A stretch of DNA of 64,000 nucleotides from Metellina segmentata (taxonomy: Eukaryota; Arthropoda; Arachnida; Araneae; Tetragnathidae): contig OX375873.1 of assembly GCA_947359465.1 (NCBI GenBank), positions 95,069,478 to 95,133,477 on the forward strand, in the 5' to 3' direction. The notes beneath the pieces were generated by a model, which saw nothing but the letters and a program-made list of their open reading frames with translations, did not search any database and had not been told where the DNA came from. This document shows, piece by piece, positions 56,465 through 64,000 of this stretch (positions are counted from its first letter, which is position 1; each line of letters opens with the position of its first letter). A program made the translations under genes and the position numbers.

Positions 56465-56970
56465 CAGTAAAACCCCGATAGTCCAAGTTTCCACATTAAC
56501 CGAGTTATCAAATATTTCTCGTTTTTTTTTTGTTGGGGGGGGAAGGCGTGTTTTACGTTTTCTATTTTTAAAACTACCGAAAAAAATTCTGAACTTGATC
56601 TCATCAAAAAACTCAAGAAAACGCGAATCCAACAACGCGCTAGAAGCTATCGAAAGTGCTATTAAATAAATGCAACAAGAAGAAACGACACCAGCAATCC
56701 TGTTAACCTTAAAAAAATTTCGAAACAGCTGCAGAAAAACGCCAAAGTAACATAAAACAAAAAACAATAAAGGACTTTTTTAATTATGAACTCTTTAATA
56801 ATCGTAACACTGTAAATTGCATGTGGTGTATCTGTAACTTTTGTATTTGTTAAAACATACATTTAAACCTACACGATTTTGTTTTGCTTAGAATTTTCGC
56901 TTTAACCGAGTTTTTCGGCAATCCGAGTTAGACTTGGTCCACATTAACTCGAATAATTGGGACTCTACTG
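56465..56970 (+). mobile_element. Tigger/pogo-like element, internally deleted
   Basis: 506 bp flanked by TA (56463-56464 and 56971-56972). The left end is CAGTAAAACCCCGATAGTCC; the right, inverted, CAGTAGAGTCCCAATTATTC, then CCACATTAACCGAGTTAT versus GTTAATGTGGACCAAG phrases. It holds the C-terminal end of a Tigger/pogo-type transposase. Confidence 0.75.
56590..56790 (+). pseudogene. C-terminal tail of Tigger/pogo transposase
   Basis: Translation around 56630-56790 reads NNALEAIESAIK, a stop, MQQEETTPAILLTLKKFRNS, then RKTPK, a stop, and TIKDFFNYEL. The pattern A...A..W/M.QQ.E.T...LLTLK...., a basic stretch and a terminal IxDFF is typical of this family, whose ends resemble PCNA-binding motifs. 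Two in-frame stops; catalytic core missing. Confidence 0.7.
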
Positions 56971-57289
56971 TAGTTTATAAAGTACGAAATACTTAAATTT
57001 AAGCTTGTGTCGCAATGATAGTTTTATTAAGCTTACTGAAACTTAAGCTTGGGTCCCAATAAATAATAGTTTGATTAAGCTTACTGAAACAGTTCATTCA
57101 GTATTCTTTTAAGAAAGAAAGAGACATTCCCTAAGTTCCACAAACACTTAAATGCAATACATTGAAGGACATTCACAACTTTGTTTCGATATTAGACATA
57201 CCTCCCCAGCCTATTGCGTTCTTAACATCTTAAAAATACCATCTTACAGCTTTTTCCAATCCAGTCTTCTCACATATTCGAAGAGCTGC

Positions 57290-57720
57290 CCCTTGGAATG
57301 GCCCCCTCCCTTTAATTCGAGATCCGAAGATGATGCATCTCCATGTCCGGGCGGAGACGAGTCGGGGCTAAATTCAAAGAGACAACTTCAACTGTGTAGG
57401 GCGGCGTTAAGTATTGTCATTAAGGGAGCTGGGGCCCTCGTGGTCCATAAATCACAACCTACAGACTCACCGTGAATAATTACAGGTGGACTATTGACTC
57501 ATTTCGGGCTTCTATTGTTCGATGCACCCCGAAGAGAACACCCACCGTATTTCGGCTCCGATGTGGCATGGTGCTATTAAATCTGCAAGAGGGTCTATAC
57601 AGTTAGAGCGCTTTTTTTCAGAGCAGCGTTGGGTGGTATGGGAAGAACTTGGGGGATTGTGACCGCAATTGGGACACAGGTAAGATCCTGGTCCAGCCTC
57701 CAGTGGATGTTTCAATCATA
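57290..57720. other. GC-richer noncoding block
   Basis: Balanced composition; frames on both strands (107 codons plus at 57152-57475, 67 minus at 57512-57715) show no domain. Could be regulatory or a diverged exon. Confidence 0.28.
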
Positions 57721-58079
57721 ATAGCTGAAAAGATGTTTTCAAACTTGTTAACATGATAGGCTCAGAAGGAAGATTTAAAAACTTTAAAGGCTTGGAGCTC
57801 ATGATACCTTGAGAAATAGACACGGAAATCGGCGTTATGGCGAATGGAAAGAAATGGATGTAACCTAGTGTATCAAATCAACCGCTTTGATATTGATGTG
57901 TCAATTTTGCAGCAAAGTTATATGTATCATTTGAGTTAAAAGCTGTATAATATTTCTATATGTGACTTACTGAGCATTCACAGCTCTAATAAATTATGCG
58001 GTCTAATGACAGGAGGCAGTGAGAAATCTGGCATATAGAACTTAGCGCAGATAAAAAAATATGATCAAATCAGAAAATA

Positions 58080-58667
58080 CGAGGGCTGTTCAATAAAGAA
58101 TGATTATAAATTAATAAAAATAATTTCCTGTACTAATCCTCCAAATTTTTATGGTATTTCTCAAAATACTCTCCATGACATGCAATGCACTTGTCCCACC
58201 TCTTTTCCACTCTTCAAACACATGCTGGAAGTCATTTTTTGACAAGTCCTTCAAAATTGCCTGCGCAACTTTTACCACTGCCTGTGATAAGAAAACCACT
58301 TTTCCCGGAGGTGTTTCTTCAAATTCGGGAAAAGAAAAAAATCGCATGGACTACAACAGGACTATATGGAGGATGGGAAACACACATGACATTGGTTTTT
58401 GAAAGATCTGACGGTATTTTAAGGCGAAAACAAAATTTCAATGCAGTGTATTGCCTTCGCTTGTCACATCCATCTTTGCCTTAGGCGAAAGTATAGTTAG
58501 TCATTCTTGGCCGGCTACCAAGACCTCAGCAATGACGTTATGACCGTGAAACTTGAGCTATCTATTCTCCACTTATCCCGCTTCACATTCAATAGGAATT
58601 TTATTTTTCTTGATTTTTTTAGTCACCTTTAAAAAAATTACAATAATTCTTTATTGAACAGCCTTCG
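58080..58667 (-). mobile_element. mariner-like nonautonomous element
   Basis: 588 bp with ends CGAGGGCTGTTCAATAAAGA and, inverted, CGAAGGCTGTTCAATAAAGA. TA abuts both (58078-58079, 58668-58669). The left part on the minus strand encodes remnants of a mariner transposase C-terminus: EKRWDKCIACHGEYFEK, with SPVVVHAIFFF where mariners have SPDLAPCDFFF. Frames are shifted repeatedly. Confidence 0.88.
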
Positions 58668-58669
58668 TA

Positions 58670-59100
58670 GGTTTCGAGGCAGAGAAAATATCAAATTGAT
58701 TTGCAGCAATGCTAAAATATGCTTATTTTGAACTAGAAACTGTTGAAAATTACTATATTTGCTCAGTTGAGCTCTTCCTGCACTAATGAAATTCGTCCTC
58801 AGACTGATGACAGAAAGCAATGAGAAATCTGACAGATAGAGATAATGAAGAAAACCAGATCCAACCAGAAGATATGTTTAGAGGAAAAAATGTCTCACAA
58901 ATCGACTTTGAACAAGTGAATGAGATGCAATTGAAGTGAGGTTGAGAAGATAATTGTGGTAACATGACTGTGATTCTGACTTTTAGCCTTCCACTTTGTT
59001 GAAAATAAAAATTAACACCAGAAAGAGTACATTTGAAAAATGTAATGGAGCCGCATAACATTTTGAATAATACACGTAAGAACTCTTGATACTCTAATAT
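58670..59100. other. Intergenic DNA
   Basis: A phrase CTGATGACAGAAAGCAATGA (about 58803) resembles CTAATGACAGGAGGCAGTGA (about 58003), which precedes the mariner-like element, followed in both by GAAATCTG; so flanking DNA appears duplicated. Confidence 0.35.
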
Positions 59101-59107
59101 ACTCTAT

Positions 59108-59885
59108 AACAAAAAAAATCAATGCACCAAGAAGGAGTTTTCAGATTGCGATAAAAAATTGGTGGATCTGAAGAACATGCATAGAAAAACAAACGATTAA
59201 AATTTCAGAACAATTGAATGATTTATTTCAGAGTTTGACCGTTACAAAGGGAAGAAGTCAATAAGGCGTTGGTCCACTTCTGGCATGGATGCGAGCTGTC
59301 ACCCGGCATGTCATAGGCTGAAAAAGTTCCTGGATGGTGTCGTGCGGAATTTTCTGCCAAATTGTGTCCAAATGTCGGGTTAAATGGTCAACATTTCGGG
59401 ATGGTTGCAATCGCCTTCCTATAACGTCTCAAATGTGCTCTATGGGTGTGAGATCAGGAGACCTAAATGGTAAGGAAGTGTTGGGAAGACAATTCATAGC
59501 AACACGTGCGGCCGGGCATTATCTTATTGAAAAGTAAGTCCGGGATGTTGCAAGAGGAACGATAACACAACTAGTCGTAGAATGTTGTCTTTTTACCTCT
59601 GTGCTGTAGGTGTGTCAGAAATGACTACCAAAGGGGTCTGGGTATCAAATTAGATAGCCCCCCCCCAGACCATAACGCCCTGTTAAGGGCATGTGTGGCG
59701 TGTAAGGGCAGAATCCCCACGCTGCCCTGGACGTCTCCGGACACGTCTGCGGTTGTCGTCAGGACACAGTTAGAAAAAGGACTCGTCACTAAAGACTATA
59801 CGTCCTCAGACAGCGACGTTCCATGTTTATCGAGCCCAACACCACTGTCATTCTGTACCTTCTTAATGCGCCATTTTTTTTAATA
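59108..59885 (-). pseudogene. Tc1-like transposase, broken, with one terminal end
   Basis: The left boundary AACAAAAAAAATCAATGCAC resembles a Tc1 terminal repeat; the matching right end was not found. On the minus strand FSDESFF (first catalytic Asp, about 59785), CPDDNRRRVRRRPGQRG and VMVWGG are followed by FQ-stop-DNARPHV (second Asp, about 59520) and, after shifts, SPDLTPIEHI (Glu, about 59439), NVDHLTRHLDTIWQKIPHD and MTCRVTARIHARSG. Several stops and frameshifts; D-E spacing is shorter than 34, so bases are missing. The DNA-binding N-terminus is lost. Confidence 0.85.
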
Positions 59886-60610
59886 CAGTGTAAAATTCTT
59901 CAGTAATCTGATGATAGAAGGCACTGTACTCATTGTCCTCTCGTTTCTTTTTAATTTATTCCTGGTAAATACGAATTGATACAGCAAAGTTAATCTGAAA
60001 AGAAGTTAAGAGGGCCAAAAATATTGAATTCCGTGTAGGTTTTAGAATATGCTTCCTGAAATACCCAATTAACAGAAACATTATATTGTATCCAAGTAAT
60101 TAAGCATATTGCTCAATTAAAACAGGCATTTATGACTCAATTAACTTAACGAAATCTCTTACATAAACTGAAAGAGCAAATTTATAGCCCTCTAGTGGAT
60201 GTTACCATTTAAAACTTTATAATAAACAAATGTACTGTGTATCCTATTTTCTATTATCCACTTAGTTCACCGTCAAGATTGGACATTCCTTTGTCTGCAA
60301 TTCAAACGTTTTTAAAAATTTTAGACTCCTAAAAAAAAATTTCGATTTGTGTCACAATATGCAGTTATTGAGATTATTTTACGATAAACTGGACGTAAGT
60401 TACGCAACGTTTAAATTTTTTGGAAAAAATCCTTAACGGTCTTTCACAGCACTCACTCGCAGCACTTTCTCGCTACTTTGCTCAAAGTGAAAATATCCGC
60501 ATACTCGTGCTCGAAGCATTATTTAAAGTTTTGAAATCCTCGGTATCGAATTCGGCTCGAATACCGCGGATAATCGATTAATCAGAGCTAGAATAATCAA
60601 GCTTCCACTG
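59886..60610 (-). mobile_element. Tigger-like element, one clear end
   Basis: The right end, inverted, reads CAGTGGAAGCTTGATTATTC then TCTGATTAATCGATTATCCG, a typical Tigger-family terminal sequence, followed by TA (60611-60612). A left end may be CAGTGTAAAATTCTTCAG at 59886 next to TA, a poor match. Interior noncoding. Confidence 0.45.
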
Positions 60611-60708
60611 TATTTGTTTGTACATTTTATTCCTTGATACCTTTTCAATGTATTATGCTCTTTCTGTAGGTCTGTTTATTTTTAAAATATACTTATATGT
60701 ATATACTA

Positions 60709-61620
60709 CTGGTGATCAAAAATTACCCGGAATGCTATCGTAAAACAAAAGGTATCAATTTATTGGTCAAAATTTATTACATCCCCGTTAAAGTAATCTC
60801 CTCCGACCTCAATGCACTTCTGCCAACGTTTTATCCAATCCTCAAAACATATCTTAAAGTCGTAATTGTGAAACCCTTTCAGGGTTCGTATCGAATTTTC
60901 TTTTATTGCATCAATGGACCCAAAACGTTGATCACGAAGAATGAGTTTCGCCCGTTGAAATAAGAAGTCACACGGTGCCATATCATGTGAATACGGACCT
61001 TGTGGAGCAGTATTTCTTGAATGCTCTGTCAAAGAAACTCGAATATAATAATGTCAATGTGAGAAGGCGCATTATCGTGGTGCAATACCCATTAATTATC
61101 TCGCCACAATTCAGATCGTTTTCGACTTGTCGTTTCGACGAATGATTTAGAAACTTGTTCAATAATGATTCTTATTGTTAAACAATGATCATAAAGCACC
61201 AATTCTCTGACCTGATTGACATGTTGATCATGAGTCGAAGTGGATGGTCAACCAGATTGCGAATCATCTACGACGGATTCTCTACCAACTTTAAACTTTT
61301 TATACCAATCAAATAATTTTGTTTCTGAAAAAACAGTCGTTTGTAAAAGCTTTTTGATACATTTCAAATGTTGTAGCAGAAATTTCGTTGCGGAAACTAA
61401 ATTAATTCATGTTTTTTGCTCAATTACATTCGACATTTTGGAAAATCAACAAAGTGAAAATTCTACTCCTATTAAAAACAAATTTATTTTCAGACGATAA
61501 AATTTAATAAATCCCTGATTATTGCCACAAGTCGTAAAACTATTTGATAAAAGTTTGCAGACGTTATCTACCTACATGTGTATGCTAAAGGAAGCATTCC
61601 CGAATACTTTTTGATAACAG
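60709..61620 (-). mobile_element. mariner element with internal deletion
   Basis: 912 bp with ends CTGGTGATCAAAAATTACCC and, inverted, CTGTTATCAAAAAGTATTCG, both continuing GGAATGCT. TA abuts both (60707-60708, 61621-61622). An intact mariner is about 1.3 kb, so roughly a third is missing. It carries a transposase pseudogene on the minus strand. Confidence 0.88.
60768..61436 (-). pseudogene. mariner transposase lacking its first catalytic Asp
   Basis: The original ATG (MSNVIEQKT) is at 61436. The N-terminal helix-turn-helix region is readable (TVFSETKLFDWYKKFKVGRE), then the frame jumps from a SKSFVE stretch to SRKRSELWRDN and LHHDNAPSH (second Asp, near 61075), skipping the block that normally carries the first Asp. 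HDMAPCDFLF (third Asp, near 60970) and FEDWIKRWQKCIEVGGDYFN follow. At least one stop and several frameshifts exist. Inactive. Confidence 0.88.
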
Positions 61621-61629
61621 TAGTATATC

Positions 61630-61895
61630 GTTTTTCTGTGGTCTGGTTAGTACACGTGTAGTAAAAGATGACAGCAAATCAACAAACCCGACCAAAGCTG
61701 CGTCTTTCTATTATTTCTTGCGCTTCGGTCCACTAACGGTTGACGGATATTAATGTATGATAGTATGAACACTGAATATTTCAAGATTTCAAAGTAAAAT
61801 TACCTTAATAAGCAGTAATGGTAGCATGAACCCTCCCCCTTCTCCAACACAGGAAAGAGGCAGCGCCATTTTATTAAAGAATTTTAGACATGAAC
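61630..61895. other. Intergenic DNA
   Basis: Nothing recognised. Confidence 0.3.
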
Positions 61896-61899
61896 AGGG

Positions 61900-62430
61900 A
61901 GAAAAATAACAAGAAATCCAACGTTCTCATTTAGAAATAAGAGTCACACGACTCACGACTTGCGTGAGGTCCATCCCGAACGAGATCTCCAGTCTACGAA
62001 TCTTTTTTTCAAGCTTCAGTACAACCTCATCCACCGGAGGTAAATTATAACCGACGGGTCTGGTCTTTCATTCATTAAGCTCGCTTGCAGAGCAAGGGTG
62101 ACCATCGGAACAAAACGTAATAATTCTTCCTACGATTTCCACTGGCAAGGGGGTCTGCAGTGCCACGGGGGCATATGCCACGTGGATGGCGCACGTACTC
62201 GTCACGTGCATTGTGATTACCAGCGCTTCCTGCGCAGCTTCATTCAGAAATCGTGGTCTCCTCCACCCTCGATTGGACAATGAACAAGATGATCCGTCTT
62301 CTTGTACTGGAAGAGGTCACAGACGGAGCTCTCTGCAGTTTACGCCCTGTTGGACTGCGTCTTCTTTAGGGAGGGGGGACGCTACGGTTTGATTTCTTTT
62401 GCGGTTGCGATGGCATCTCACCGCAGAAGG
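61900..62430. promoter_or_regulatory. GC-richer noncoding block, regulatory candidate
   Basis: Balanced composition with E-box-like CACGTG sites (GCCACGTGGATGG near 62177, GTCACGTGCA near 62199) and GATTGGACAATG. Overlapping frames on both strands (60-70 codons) lack motifs. It differs sharply from the AT-rich repeat that follows. Confidence 0.3.
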
Positions 62431-62517
62431 TGTGATCGAAAAAATAAAATGAAAAGTAGGTAGAGCGTGCTTTGGGGGGATACGTGTTCGCTTGAATTAA
62501 TTAGAGTGGAATTTTTC

Positions 62518-63212
62518 GAGGCTGATTCATGATGTGTGTGGAAATTAGCATCGATTTTTTTTGTGGTGGTAATTCCTTGTTTATAAGTAAAAGCTTTGTG
62601 GTTAGGTTTTGTTTGGTGGATTGGCAAAACAGCAATTTATATGAACTTCGTTTCTTTCCTCATATATTCGAGGCTGACTCATGATGTGTATGAAAATTAA
62701 CAACGATATATTTTATGATGAGAATACGTTGCTTATAAGTCAAGGCTTGGTGGTCAGGTTTTTGTTGGTGGATTGTAAAAGAACAATTTATATGAACTGC
62801 GATTCTCTCCTTCATTTTTTCGAAGCTGATTCGTGATGTCTGTTAAAATTAGCATGGATTTTTTTTATGGTGGGAATACCTTGTTTATAAATCAAAGCTT
62901 TGTAGTCAGGTTTTGGTTGGTGGATTGGTAAAACAGCATATGAGCTTCGTTTCTTTCCTCATATATTCGAGGCTGACTCATGATGTGTATGAAAATTAGC
63001 AACTTGGTGGATTGTAAAAAGAACAATTTATATGAACTGCGTTTCTCTCCTTCATTTTTTCCAAACTGATTCATGATCTCTGTGAAAATTAGCATCGAAT
63101 TTTTTATGGTGACAATACTTTCTTTTTAAGTCAAAGCTTTGTGGTCAGGTCTTGGTTGGTGGATTAGTAAAAGAATTGCATATATATGAACTGTACTGCT
63201 CTCCTTTATAAT
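62518..63212. repeat. ~152-bp satellite-like array with dimeric higher order
   Basis: Five units begin at 62518, 62670, 62822, 62969 and 63062 with GAGGCTGATTCATGATGTG variants. Units 2 and 4 share GAGGCTGACTCATGATGTGT and the ACTGCG..TCTCTCCTTC end; units 1 and 3 share the ACTTCGTTTCTTTCCTCATA end. The array is therefore ABABA, with a ~300-bp dimer. Unit 4 lacks about 58 internal bases. Confidence 0.85.
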
Positions 63213-63214
63213 GC

Positions 63215-64000
63215 TTTAGGAGCATATTTGATTCTCTCTTCCCTGTATGTATTACTATCTTCTGTGTCAGTGAAACTCTTGTGTGTATGTCTATTCTCTT
63301 GGAGTTTGACACAGCTTTGCTAAATATTGGCCATAAAACTTAACCCAGTCACAAATTGTTTAGTAATCGTAAATTGAAGATTAAAAGATAAAATAATAGT
63401 AGAATATTTTTAATCTTATCTATTGAAGTCTTGTGTTGTTAATCAATAATTGAGGATGGAAAGTTCTAAAGTGTGCTAAGTGACAGGTAATTTCTTTTTC
63501 AAAATATGTTATTGCGAAATAATTTGTTTGATCAGGCATCACAAAAACTTTTGTAAGCAATTCGTAATGACTTGCGTTTTTGAACAAAAGCAAAGTTTGT
63601 GAGAAAATATAAGTTTTATTAATTCAAATATTAAAATTTTGATACTTAAATGTGTATTCCTATACTTGAAATCACGGGATAGACCTGATCAAGATTTTTA
63701 GAGCACAAGTTTCAAATAACTTTATACAGTAAAAAAATACAAAAACACTTAGTTTTGCTTGGAGATCCCTGAACACGTTTCGTCAATTTAAATGCTGAAA
63801 CATTCGTTCTGAGTTTAGAATTTTATACGATAATTAGCGATGAATACATTTCCCTGGTTATAAATACTTAATAAGCAAAATGCATACGCGTAAAACAAAT
63901 ATATTTGTGTTTTCTTTCACTGTGTTAGATACTGAAATTGCCATAAAAATAATGTAGTTACTGTGAGATATGCAAAATACAATGCCACTAAACAAAATGC
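63215..64000. other. AT-rich intergenic DNA
   Basis: Nothing recognised to the end of the window. Confidence 0.4.

Larger units (their letters stand above)
56357..57092. repeat. ~47-bp tandem repeat, five units, split by a transposon
   Basis: Units start at 56357, 56407, 56453, 57009 and 57053 with variants of GTCCCAATAATAG, followed by TTTTATTAAGCTTACTGAAA and CTTAAGCTTG. Spacings are 50, 46 and 44 bp where uninterrupted. The third unit is split by the Tigger-like element at a TA. Confidence 0.75.

Noticed and set aside
56441..56862. Minus-strand frames of 66-108 codons with hydrophobic stretches
   Set aside because: They are the reverse strand of the Tigger-like element, whose coding remnant is on the plus strand.
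57152..57475. 107-codon plus-strand frame
   Set aside because: Second half is GC-rich and the first half AT-rich with no motif; considered a composition effect, though the GC block itself is kept as a finding.

Overview
The window reads as AT-rich nuclear DNA from an animal, most likely an arthropod. The signs are a dense mix of mariner, Tc1, Tigger/pogo, hAT, Harbinger and piggyBac-type remnants, tRNA-derived SINEs, CR1/Rex-like and jockey/R1-like LINE pieces, long microsatellites, and no bacterial operon logic. I cannot name the species; a chelicerate is a guess only. I found no convincing intact host protein-coding gene. The best host candidate is a 136-codon frame at 1114-1524 (minus strand) with membrane-like segments and a GC-richer upstream region.

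Layout. 0-12 kb: piggyBac-like short elements and a 43-bp palindromic repeat, a tRNA-like SINE, a ~300-bp tandem repeat (4.7-5.6 kb), and a Harbinger-type element (9470-10810, TTA flanks) that keeps a MADF/BESS-like accessory ORF but no nuclease. 12.5-14.8 kb: a large foldback structure with near-identical inner arms, ending in a Helitron-like terminus; a relative lies at 25.1-26.6 kb. 15-25 kb: diverged tandem duplications, a TA-flanked MITE, a TATA-box promoter candidate at 20.1 kb and an enhancer-like stretch at 23.1-23.5 kb. 26.6-34 kb: mostly plain AT-rich DNA, SINEs, a CpG-rich island (30.2-30.6 kb), a Harbinger-like MITE, microsatellites and a 33-bp minisatellite. 34.5-36.7 kb: a TA-flanked inverted-repeat element containing a broken LINE reverse transcriptase and a piggyBac-like MITE. 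37-41.5 kb: SINEs, a (TA)n tract carrying a probable solo LTR, and an internally deleted Tc1 element with a readable D34E half-transposase. 42.7-43.4 kb: a tandemly duplicated noncoding block. 43.5-53.7 kb: many SINE copies, a LINE tail and a piggyBac-like MITE. 54-61.6 kb: nested hAT elements, a Tigger element inside a ~47-bp tandem repeat, two mariner derivatives and a broken Tc1. 62-63.2 kb: a GC-richer stretch and a dimeric ~152-bp higher-order repeat.

Nothing here acts as a pathway. The window is best understood as a gene-poor region layered by transposons, with several GC-richer or duplicated noncoding blocks that could be regulatory DNA of a distant gene. Family assignments rest on motifs, terminal repeats and target-site duplications read directly; no database search was possible.
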